The translations under genes and the position numbers were made by a program. From Pseudomonadota bacterium (GTDB taxonomy: Bacteria; Pseudomonadota; Gammaproteobacteria; Xanthomonadales; Rhodanobacteraceae): a stretch of DNA of 6,018 nt. Of the stretch, positions 1 to 5,729 are shown piece after piece; within the stretch, counting starts at the first letter, position 1; every line of letters starts with the position of its first letter. Where the stretch lies: contig JAJXTX010000161.1 of NCBI GenBank assembly GCA_021783385.1, positions 1-6,018 of the forward strand. The letters run 5' to 3'. Under the pieces are notes generated by a model. The model searched no databases and was not told the DNA's origin. It was given only the letters and a program-made list of their open reading frames with translations.

Positions 1-2
1 CG

Positions 3-164
3 GCCAGCCTGGAAGAGATCGAGCACGCCTACCGCTTGCAGATCGCCCAGTACCACCCCGACAAGGTGGCCAAACTCGGTGAGGACATCCGCAGACTCGC
101 CGAAGCGCGCTCCAAAGAGATCAACGGCGCCTACGACACCGCCGTTCGGCTCCACGGCCGCTAG
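3..164 (+). CDS. J-domain protein, C-terminal fragment (5' end outside window)
   Basis: The last 53 residues of a J-domain (DnaJ-like) co-chaperone run open from the window edge to TAG at 162-164. The J-domain hallmark HPD is visible in YHPDKV (fragment residues 17-22). It is preceded by helix II (LEEIEHAYRLQIAQ) and followed by a helix III-like segment ending in KEINGAYD. In the known family, HPD stimulates the ATPase of DnaK/Hsp70 partners. Here the J domain ends only a few residues before the stop, so it is C-terminal, as in DjlA-type membrane J proteins or small stand-alone J proteins, and unlike full DnaJ, where the domain is N-terminal. The longer helix II-III linker (VAKLGEDIRRLAEA) also resembles the DjlA/TerB-associated class. 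What precedes the domain cannot be seen, so no symbol is given. Confidence 0.88.
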   Translation, partial: ASLEEIEHAYRLQIAQYHPDKVAKLGEDIRRLAEARSKEINGAYDTAVRLHGR

Positions 165-227
165 GAACTCGGTCTTGAAGACGAGCGCTCAGAGCCGGAC
201 GACATCTGCCGCCGCGACAGGACGTTC

Positions 228-1358
228 ATGAACCGCCTCCCCGGCCTCGACCTGCTGCGTGCCATCGCCATCGTGTGGGTGATGCTGTTCCATGCCTACG
301 CCCTGTTCGGGCTCGGCGTTGGCTTCGGCTGGCTCTCAGGCTGCGGCTGGATGGGCGTGGACATCTTCTTCGTGCTCAGCGGCTTTCTGATCGGTACACA
401 GGTGCTGCGGCCGCTGCAGCGCGGCGAGCGGCTGTCGTTCGGCGGCTTCTACGCGCGTCGCGCCTGGCGAATCCTGCCGGCGTTTGCCGTGGTGCTTGCG
501 CTATACACGGGCTTCCCCGCGCTGCGGGAGGCGCCGGGGTTGCAGCCATGGTGGCAGTTCGCCACGTTCACGCTGAACCTGCTGATCGACTACGACCACA
601 ACCAGGCGTTCTCGCACGCGTGGTCGCTGTGCGTGGAGGAGCATTTCTATCTGCTCTTTCCGCTGCTGGCGTGGTGGCTGACGCGGCGGCCGTCGGCGCT
701 GAAATTCGCTGCCACCTGCGCGGGCATCGTGGTGTTCGGCATCGCCCTGCGCAGCGCGGTGTGGCTGCACGATACGGCGCTCGATCCGCCGCGCAACTGG
801 TTTGTCGAGGACATCTATTTCCCCAGCTGGATGCGACTGGACGGCCTGCTGATGGGCGTGATGCTGGCGACGTTGCGGGTCTATCGGCCATGCGCCTGGA
901 CCCGCTTGCAGATGCATGCGAACAAGCTGCTGCTCGGTGGCTTGGCGGTATCGTGTGTGGCGCTGTGGCTGTTCCGCGATCGCACCGGGCTGCTCGCCAA
1001 TGCGCTCGGCTGGCCGCTGCTGTCGTTCGGCTTCGGCCTGCTGGTGTTTGCTGCTGCCGATCGCCGCAGCCTGATCGGCCGCTGGCGGGTGCCGGGCGCG
1101 GGCTGGCTCGCGGCGATTTCCTACAGTCTCTACCTCAGCCACAAGATTGCCCTGCATCTGGTGCAGGTGAAACTGGCCGTGCCGCTGCGGGACCACGGCG
1201 TGCTTGCCTTCGCCATCTACACACTGGCGATACTGCTGCTGGGCGCGGCGCTGCACTACGGCGTCGAGCGCCCGTGCCTGCGCTGGCGCGATCGCCGCGC
1301 GATGGCCTTTGCGAAACCGCGCCTGGCCGAGGCGAATGCAGTCCATGACGCGACTTGA
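228..1358 (+). CDS. Acyltransferase family 3 membrane protein (OafA/YrhL type)
   Basis: A 376-residue polytopic inner-membrane protein of the acyltransferase-3 family, which moves acyl groups (often acetyl) onto sugars of surface glycans, lipids or antibiotics. Family landmarks appear in order: LDLLRAIAI with R11 and the conserved H22 in the first membrane helix; FFVLSGFLIG (47-56); FYARRAWRILP (74-84); HAWSLCVEEHFYLLFP (130-145); MRLDGLLMGVMLA (202-214); SYSLYLSHK (298-306); and a terminal VERP (346-349). About ten hydrophobic segments are spread over the length. There is no C-terminal SGNH domain, so this is the short, stand-alone form. The ATG at 228 follows an AGGA (219-222) and begins exactly at the conserved N-terminal motif. 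No polysaccharide genes lie beside it, so the acceptor is unknown. The family is certain; the substrate is not. Confidence 0.95.
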   Translation: MNRLPGLDLLRAIAIVWVMLFHAYALFGLGVGFGWLSGCGWMGVDIFFVLSGFLIGTQVLRPLQRGERLSFGGFYARRAWRILPAFAVVLALYTGFPALREAPGLQPWWQFATFTLNLLIDYDHNQAFSHAWSLCVEEHFYLLFPLLAWWLTRRPSALKFAATCAGIVVFGIALRSAVWLHDTALDPPRNWFVEDIYFPSWMRLDGLLMGVMLATLRVYRPCAWTRLQMHANKLLLGGLAVSCVALWLFRDRTGLLANALGWPLLSFGFGLLVFAAADRRSLIGRWRVPGAGWLAAISYSLYLSHKIALHLVQVKLAVPLRDHGVLAFAIYTLAILLLGAALHYGVERPCLRWRDRRAMAFAKPRLAEANAVHDAT

Positions 1359-1434
1359 GATGGCGACCTGAGCGCGCCCGCGATGATCGACTGACGCCGC
1401 TGCCTGGTTCGAAGCATCGCGCCGCACGCCTCGC

Positions 1435-1440
1435 TATGCT
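1435..1440 (+). promoter_or_regulatory. Possible -10 box for the GNAT gene
   Basis: TATGCT fits the TANNNT pattern of a sigma-70 -10 element and stands out as AT-rich in the 106-base gap after the acyltransferase gene. Transcription from it would begin near 1447, giving a leader of about 18 bases before the ATG at 1465. No good -35 is seen at 16-18 bases; a TTCGAA at 1408-1413 is too far upstream (21-base spacer). The call rests on one hexamer. Confidence 0.35.
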
Positions 1441-1453
1441 TGGGGTTTGCGAC

Positions 1454-1457
1454 GGAG
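1454..1457 (+). promoter_or_regulatory. Ribosome binding site fixing the GNAT start
   Basis: GGAG lies 7 bases before the ATG at 1465. This favours that ATG over the in-frame TTG at 1447, which lies upstream of the site. Confidence 0.7.
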
Positions 1458-1464
1458 CTCCGCC

Positions 1465-1926
1465 ATGCCTGAAACGGTTCACGTGCGTCCGCTGGAAGCG
1501 GCGGATCTCCCCGCCTGGCAGCCGCTGTGGGACGGCTACAACGCGTTCTACGGGCGGCACGGCGAGACGGCGCTGGCGCCGGAGATCACGCGCACCACGT
1601 GGCAGCGCTTCTTCGATCCGCACGAGCCGGTGTTCGCGCTGGTAGCTCAGCAGCAGTGGCGGCTGCTGGGGCTGGTGCATTACCTGTTCCATCGCAGCAC
1701 CACCCGGATCGAGCCGGTCTGCTACCTGCAGGACCTGTTCACCGCGCCGGCGGCGCGCGGGCGCGGCATCGGGCGGGCGCTGATCGAGGGCGTGTACGCG
1801 CAGGCCGCCGCTGCGGGCGTGCAGCGCGTGTATTGGCAGACGCACGCCGGCAACGCGACCGGGCGCCGGCTGTACGACCGGGTCGCCACCCACGCGGGCT
1901 TCATCGTCTACGCGCACGACGGCTGA
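1465..1926 (+). CDS. GNAT family N-acetyltransferase
   Basis: A 153-residue single-domain Gcn5-related acetyltransferase, which would transfer acetyl from acetyl-CoA to an amine. The N-terminal strand VHVRPLEAADL (residues 6-16) is the usual GNAT beginning. The strand YLQDLFTAPAARG (88-99) leads into the acetyl-CoA pyrophosphate loop RGRGIGRAL (98-106), an R-G-x-G-x-G/A motif A. The strand VYWQTHAGNATGRRLYDRV (122-140) holds the N130, R134 and LYD residues of motif B. Length is normal for the family and no signal peptide is present, so it should be cytosolic. The start at 1465 is preferred because GGAG sits 7 bases upstream; a TTG at 1447 would add six residues that match nothing. The acceptor substrate (amino acid, small amine or protein) cannot be read from sequence. 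It precedes the MFS gene by 59 bases, so co-transcription is possible but not clear. Confidence 0.93.
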   Translation: MPETVHVRPLEAADLPAWQPLWDGYNAFYGRHGETALAPEITRTTWQRFFDPHEPVFALVAQQQWRLLGLVHYLFHRSTTRIEPVCYLQDLFTAPAARGRGIGRALIEGVYAQAAAAGVQRVYWQTHAGNATGRRLYDRVATHAGFIVYAHDG

Positions 1927-1949
1927 CGCGGTCCGGCGGCGAGGGCGGT

Positions 1950-1955
1950 TACCAT
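1950..1955 (+). promoter_or_regulatory. Possible -10 box for the MFS gene
   Basis: TACCAT (TANNNT) lies in the 59-base gap between the GNAT stop and the MFS start. It would put transcription start near 1962, about 24 bases before the ATG. A CTGACG at 1923-1928 resembles a -35 but is 21 bases away, longer than usual. Weak evidence. Confidence 0.25.
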
Positions 1956-1985
1956 CGTCGCCTTGCCGCGCGCCGCAGCCTGCCG

Positions 1986-3221
1986 ATGCCCTCTGTTTCC
2001 AGCGCTTTGTCCACGCCGCTGCCGCGCAATGTGCGGCTGCTGATCGGCATGCGCGCGGCGCGCAGCTTCGGTCAGGGCGCGATGGTGGCGGCGTTTGCGC
2101 TGTACCTGCACGCGCTGGGCTGGCACGGCCCTGGCATCGGCGCGGTGCTGATGGCCGCGCTGCTGCTGGGCAGTGCGCTGAGCCTGGTGGTGGGGCCGCT
2201 CAGCGATCGCCGCGGGCCGCGCGGCTTTCTGCTCGGCTACGAAACGGTGCAGGTGATGGCGGCGCTGATCGCGCTGCTCACCAGCACGCCGTGGCTGCTG
2301 GTGGCGGCGGCGATCGTGGGCGGCTTCGGTCGCGGCGCCAACGGTTCGGCCGGGCCGTTCGCGCCGGCCGAGCAGGCATGGCTGGCGCTCGAACTGCCGA
2401 CGGCGCGCCGCGCCGGCGTGTTCAGCCTGAGCACGGCGGTGGGCTTTCTCGGCATGGCCGGCGGGGCGCTGCTGGCGGCGCTGCCGTCGTGGCTGTCCGG
2501 GCATGCGATGCGGCCGGCCGATGATCGCCTGCTGTTCGCGCTGCCGCTGCTGGGCTCGCTGATCTGCCTGGGCCTGCTGCTGGCCACGCGCGCGACGGCG
2601 CCGGCCGCCGCGCCGCTGCGCTCGCCCGCGGCGGCGGCCACGCGCCAGCGCGAGAACCAGCTGCTGCGACGGCTGGTGCTGGTCAACGCGTTCAACGGTT
2701 TCGGCATCGGGCTGGTCGGGCCGCTGATCGCCTACTGGTTTGCGCTGAAGTTTCAGCTGGGGCTGGCGGCGATCGGGCCGGGCATCGCGCTGGGCTTTCT
2801 GCTGGGCGCCAGCGGCTCGCTGCTGGCCGGGCGGCTGGCCCGCCGCATCGGCGTGGTGCGCGCGGTGGTGGCGATGCGCGGCACCGGTCTGGCGCTGCTG
2901 CTGCTGATGCCGCTGGTACCGTGGTTCTGGCTGGCGGTGGCGCTGTACGCGCTGCGCGCGGCGTGCAACCAGGGCACCGCCGGCGTGCGCCAGGCGCTGG
3001 CCGCCGGGCTCACCGGCGCCGGCCGCCGCGGCCTGGCCAGCAGCCTGCAGAACGCGTCGATGCAGCTGCCGCGCGCGCTCGGACCGCTGCTGGCCGGCGC
3101 GCTGTTCCACGCCGGCTACCTGGTGCTGCCGTTCCTGCTTGGTGCGGCGTTCCAGGCCACCTACCTGCTGCTGTACGCGCGCTTCTTCGGTGCGCACGAG
3201 GCGGCGCAGGCGCCGCTGTGA
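1986..3221 (+). CDS. Major facilitator superfamily (MFS) transporter
   Basis: A 411-residue inner-membrane secondary transporter with about twelve hydrophobic segments in two halves. The MFS motif A between helices 2 and 3 is readable as GPLSDRRGPRG (residues 70-80). A degenerate copy in the second half reads AGRLARRIGVVR (281-292). The halves are joined by a polar, Ala/Pro/Arg-rich loop at about 201-228. A glycine-rich stretch GFGRGANGSAG (113-123) falls around helix 4, and helix 5 carries GFLGMAGGALL (153-163). The reading frame stays open far upstream through the GNAT gene, but that extension is an out-of-register shadow of it. The ATG at 1986 is chosen because hydrophobic MFS-like sequence begins soon after. 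No clear Shine-Dalgarno precedes it, and M22 (ATG at 2049) would cut into helix 1. Substrate is unknown; drug, sugar or metabolite export are all possible. Confidence 0.92.
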   Translation: MPSVSSALSTPLPRNVRLLIGMRAARSFGQGAMVAAFALYLHALGWHGPGIGAVLMAALLLGSALSLVVGPLSDRRGPRGFLLGYETVQVMAALIALLTSTPWLLVAAAIVGGFGRGANGSAGPFAPAEQAWLALELPTARRAGVFSLSTAVGFLGMAGGALLAALPSWLSGHAMRPADDRLLFALPLLGSLICLGLLLATRATAPAAAPLRSPAAAATRQRENQLLRRLVLVNAFNGFGIGLVGPLIAYWFALKFQLGLAAIGPGIALGFLLGASGSLLAGRLARRIGVVRAVVAMRGTGLALLLLMPLVPWFWLAVALYALRAACNQGTAGVRQALAAGLTGAGRRGLASSLQNASMQLPRALGPLLAGALFHAGYLVLPFLLGAAFQATYLLLYARFFGAHEAAQAPL

Positions 3222-3228
3222 GCACGTC

Positions 3229-3253
3229 ATGCCGACGGCATCAGCGCGTCGGC
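3229..3253 (+). repeat. Two overlapping inverted repeats just after the MFS gene
   Basis: Beginning eight bases after the MFS stop codon there are two mutually exclusive hairpins. The first is the palindrome ATGCCGACGGCAT (3229-3241), a 5-bp stem with a 3-base loop. The second pairs GCCGACG (3231-3237) with CGTCGGC (3247-3253), a 7-bp GC-only-but-one stem with a 9-base loop. No T-run follows, so this is not a standard intrinsic terminator. It could mark the 3' end of the MFS transcript or be a protein-binding site. Short GC-rich repeats also arise by chance at this base composition. Confidence 0.35.
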
Positions 3254-3308
3254 CCAGGCCATCGCGGTGCGGCGCAAATCCCGTCGCGCAGGCGGCAGGA
3301 AGTCGCGG

Positions 3309-3337
3309 TTCGGGATGCGGCGGACTGAGGTTAGACT
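3309..3337 (+). promoter_or_regulatory. Possible promoter for the YncE-like gene and the genes after it
   Basis: TAGACT (3332-3337) is a reasonable TANNNT -10 element. TTCGGG (3309-3314) stands at an ideal 17-base spacing but matches only TT of the -35 consensus. It lies in the longest intergenic gap of the window (3222-3429), directly upstream of the four closely spaced genes. Transcription would start near 3344, giving a leader of about 86 bases. The remainder of the gap shows no convincing gene or riboswitch. Confidence 0.4.
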
Positions 3338-3418
3338 GGCACGGTCGTGTCGCGCCCGCGCTGCCTCGCGAATGCGCGCCGCCGTCGATGTGCGCCACGG
3401 CTTGCCTTTTCAATCATC

Positions 3419-3424
3419 AGGTGG
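3419..3424 (+). promoter_or_regulatory. Ribosome binding site selecting a TTG start
   Basis: AGGTGG sits 5 bases before TTG at 3430. The alternative GTG at 3421 overlaps this site and has no Shine-Dalgarno of its own. The ATG at 3451 has none either and would remove the charged start of the signal peptide. Confidence 0.6.
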
Positions 3425-3429
3425 GTGCC

Positions 3430-4437
3430 TTGAAACTGACCATCGCCGGTATGCTTTTCGTCGCGCTGCTGAGCAGCGCCGCCCTTGCCGCACCGCGTGC
3501 GCCGATCAGCCTGCCGATTCCCGGCGGCCACGCCGGCGTCGACCTGGACGACATCGCGTTTGTGCCCGCGCTGGACCGCATCGTGGTGCCGGCCGGCCAG
3601 ACCGGCAGCCTGCTGCTGATCGATCCGGCCAACCTGGCGACCTCGGAAATCACCGGCGTGACTGCGCCCGCAGCGGACGGCCAGATGCCGCACGACGCGG
3701 CGACCACCTCGGTCAACTACGGCGACGGCTACCTGTTCGCCAGCAACCACGCACCCACCCAGATCGTGGTGATCGACGCGCACAGCCGCAAGGTGGTCAG
3801 CCGCACCGCGCTGGCCAGCGGGCCGGACTACGTGCGCTACCTCGCCGCGGGCAGCGAGGTGTGGGTGACCGAGCCGCACGCCAGGCAGATCCAGGTGTTC
3901 CGTTTCAGCCGGCAGCCGGCGCCGGCGCTGACCGCCGTCGCCACCATCGCGGTGCCCGGCGGCCCGGAGTCGCTGGTGTTCGATCCGGCGCGGCACCGCG
4001 CCTACGCCAACCTGTGGGGCAGCGAGACGGTGGCGATCGACACGCGCAGCCACGCACTGGTGGCGCACTGGAAAAACAGCTGCACCGGTTCGCGCGGACT
4101 GGCCCTGGATGAGGCGCACGCGCACCTGTTCGTGGGCTGCACCGAGGGCAAGGTGGTGACGCTGGACGTGGCGCACGGCGGTCGGCAGATCGCCAGCGCG
4201 CCGGCCGGTGCGGGCATCGACATCATCAGCTACAGCCCGGCGCTGCACCGGCTGTACGTGCCCGCTGGCAAGAGCGCCAACCTCACGGTGTTCGACGTGG
4301 CGGCGGCCGGCACGCTGACGCCGCTGGGCACCTGGCCGGCCGCAGCGCACTCGCACTGCGTGGCGGATGACGACCACGGCACCGCCTTCGTGTGCGACCC
4401 GCGCGGCGGCAACGTGCTGGTCTACCGCACGCGCTGA
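3430..4437 (+). CDS. Exported YncE-like beta-propeller protein (TTG start)
   Basis: A 335-residue protein with a Sec signal peptide: M-K, a hydrophobic core LTIAGMLFVALLSSAA, then ALA at residues 18-20 with likely cleavage before APRAP. The mature part is made of repeated blade units typical of YncE/NHL-like propellers, each with a hydrophobic strand, an Asp and a turn: LLLIDPANLA (61-70), IVVIDAHSRK (112-121), VAIDTRSHAL (201-210), VVTLDVAHGG (242-251), LTVFDVAAAG (285-294), and closing strand VLVYRTR (329-335). Between them are VWVTEPHARQ and LVFDPARHRAY segments. Mature cysteines C218, C236, C310 and C322 could form two disulfides, which suits the periplasm. The frame is open upstream to 3139, but that part overlaps the MFS gene and is not protein-like. 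Such propellers usually bind ligands or partners; no catalytic role is visible. It is first in a tight run with tspO. Confidence 0.88.
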   Translation: MKLTIAGMLFVALLSSAALAAPRAPISLPIPGGHAGVDLDDIAFVPALDRIVVPAGQTGSLLLIDPANLATSEITGVTAPAADGQMPHDAATTSVNYGDGYLFASNHAPTQIVVIDAHSRKVVSRTALASGPDYVRYLAAGSEVWVTEPHARQIQVFRFSRQPAPALTAVATIAVPGGPESLVFDPARHRAYANLWGSETVAIDTRSHALVAHWKNSCTGSRGLALDEAHAHLFVGCTEGKVVTLDVAHGGRQIASAPAGAGIDIISYSPALHRLYVPAGKSANLTVFDVAAAGTLTPLGTWPAAAHSHCVADDDHGTAFVCDPRGGNVLVYRTR

Positions 4438-4471
4438 TGCCGCGCGATTCCACCCACGCGGAGCAATCGCG

Positions 4472-4966
4472 ATGACGCGCATGTCGATGGCCCGCCAGGG
4501 CGGTGGCCTGGTGCTGTGGCTGCTGCTGGCGTTTGCCGCGGCGGCCGTGGGCGGGCTGGCCTCGGTGCAGGCGCGCAGCTTCTACGCGCAGCTGATGCAG
4601 CCCGCGTGGGCGCCGCCGGGCTGGCTGTTCGGCCCGGTGTGGAGCGTGCTGTACACGCTGATGGGCGTGGCCGCGTGGCTGGTGTGGCGGCAGCGCGGCG
4701 GACGACCGGCGCGCGTCGCGCTGGCGCTGTTCGTGCTGCAGCTGACGCTGAATGCGTTGTGGTCATGGCTGTTCTTCGCCTGGCATCGCGGCGCGCTGGC
4801 GTTCGCCGACATCGTGCTGCTGTGGCTGCTGATCGTCGCCACGCTGCTCGCCTTCTGGCGCCAGCGGCCGCTGGCCGGCGCGCTGCTGCTGCCCTACCTG
4901 GCCTGGGTGAGCTTTGCCGCCGTGCTGTGCTACGTCACCTGGCAGCTCAATCCGCAGCTGCTGTGA
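4472..4966 (+). CDS. tspO: TspO/MBR family tryptophan-rich membrane protein
   Basis: A 164-residue integral membrane protein with five hydrophobic helices, the normal size and fold of bacterial TspO (peripheral benzodiazepine receptor family). Diagnostic segments are WAPPGWLFGPVWSVLYTLMG (46-65), LQLTLNALWSWLFF (89-102) and the C-terminal PYLAWVSFAAVLCYVTWQLN (141-160), with many Trp residues throughout. Known TspO proteins bind porphyrins and haem and act in tetrapyrrole, oxidative or stress signalling; the exact role here is not readable. The ATG at 4472 has GGAG (4460-4463) 8 bases upstream, which favours it over in-frame ATGs at 4481 and 4487. It follows the propeller gene by 34 bases and precedes the racemase gene by 22, so the three are probably co-transcribed. 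No haem-biosynthesis or photosynthesis gene is seen nearby. Confidence 0.95.
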   Translation: MTRMSMARQGGGLVLWLLLAFAAAAVGGLASVQARSFYAQLMQPAWAPPGWLFGPVWSVLYTLMGVAAWLVWRQRGGRPARVALALFVLQLTLNALWSWLFFAWHRGALAFADIVLLWLLIVATLLAFWRQRPLAGALLLPYLAWVSFAAVLCYVTWQLNPQLL

Positions 4967-4988
4967 GTGCCCTGAAGGAGCGTTCGCG

Positions 4989-5696
4989 ATGAAAACCATC
5001 GGCCTGATCGGCGGCATGAGCTGGGAATCGACGGCGTCGTATTACCGGCTGATCAACCAGGCGGTGCAGGCGCGCCTGGGCGGGCTGCATTCGGCGCCGC
5101 TGATCCTGCACAGCGTCGACTTTGCCGGCATCGAGCAGCTGCAGCGCGCGGGCGACTGGGACGCCGCCGGCGACCAGCTGGCGCAGGCGGCGCGCGGGCT
5201 GCAGGCGGCGGGTGCCGAGGTGCTGCTGATCTGCGCCAACACCATGCACAAGGTGGCGCCGGCGATCGCGTCGGCGGTGGACATTCCGCTGCTGCATGTG
5301 GTGGATGCGACTGCCGCTGCGGTGCGCCGGACCGGCGCGCGGCGGGTCGGCCTGCTTGGCACGCGCTTCACCATGGAGCAGCCGTTCTATGTCGAGCGCC
5401 TGCAGCAGCAGGGGCTGGACGTGCTGTTGCCGGATGCCGACGAGCGCGCGCTGGTACACCGGGTGATCTACGAGGAGCTGTGCCAGGGGTGCCTGCTCGA
5501 CCGCTCGCGCGACGACTACCGCCGCGTGATGGCGGCGCTGGTCGCGCAGGGTGCCGAGGGCATCATCCTGGGCTGCACCGAGATTGCGCTGCTGGTGGAC
5601 GCCGGCGATGCCGCCGTACCGCTGTTCGATACCACGCGCCTGCATGCGCAGGCGGCGGTGGAGTGGGCGCTGGCCGACGGCGCCGCCATCGGTTAG
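4989..5696 (+). CDS. Aspartate/glutamate racemase family protein (YgeA/RacX-like)
   Basis: A 235-residue cytosolic, cofactor-independent amino-acid racemase of the Asp/Glu/hydantoin racemase superfamily, probably in the YgeA/RacX branch. The N-terminal IGLIGGMSWESTASYYRLIN (residues 4-23) is characteristic of this branch. Both catalytic cysteines are present: C82 in CANTMHK and C196 in GCTEI, the pair that acts as two-base acid/base on opposite faces of the substrate. Length is normal and nothing is truncated. The family interconverts L- and D-amino acids. E. coli YgeA has broad specificity with a preference for non-aspartate substrates, so D-Asp production should not be assumed. The start is secure: AAGGAG (4975-4980) lies 8 bases before ATG. 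It is probably translated from the same message as tspO. D-amino acids could feed peptidoglycan editing, but that link is inference. Confidence 0.95.
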   Translation: MKTIGLIGGMSWESTASYYRLINQAVQARLGGLHSAPLILHSVDFAGIEQLQRAGDWDAAGDQLAQAARGLQAAGAEVLLICANTMHKVAPAIASAVDIPLLHVVDATAAAVRRTGARRVGLLGTRFTMEQPFYVERLQQQGLDVLLPDADERALVHRVIYEELCQGCLLDRSRDDYRRVMAALVAQGAEGIILGCTEIALLVDAGDAAVPLFDTTRLHAQAAVEWALADGAAIG

Positions 5697-5729
5697 CGTG
5701 CACTGTGCGCAGACGAAGGGGAGTCGTCG

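Noticed and set aside
275..1348. A second long + strand frame inside the acyltransferase gene
   Set aside because: Arg/Ala/Gly-rich shadow translation without motifs; the 228-1358 frame carries all family landmarks.
1355..1645. Small gene overlapping the gap before and the start of the GNAT gene
   Set aside because: The 96-residue product is Arg-rich and out of frame with the GNAT gene. It has no recognisable domain, and its ATG at 1355 overlaps the acyltransferase stop by chance.
1527..1985. Possible 153-residue N-terminal extension of the MFS protein
   Set aside because: The frame is open only because it overlaps the GNAT gene in another register. The translation is Arg/Ala-rich and non-membrane, and a sensible start exists at 1986.
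1908..3413. A 501-codon open frame on the minus strand opposite the MFS gene
   Set aside because: It reads as Gln/Arg/Ala/His-rich low-complexity protein, the usual antisense shadow of a GC-rich coding gene, while the + strand shows clear MFS motifs over the same bases.
4438..4471. Checked the short gaps 4438-4471, 4967-4988 and 5697-5729 for terminators
   Set aside because: They hold only ribosome binding sites; no stem followed by a T-run is visible, in line with co-transcription.
3331..4482. A 383-codon open frame on the minus strand opposite the propeller gene
   Set aside because: Its composition (His, Arg, Val, Ala repeats) has no domain, and it mirrors the + strand blades. It is a shadow frame.
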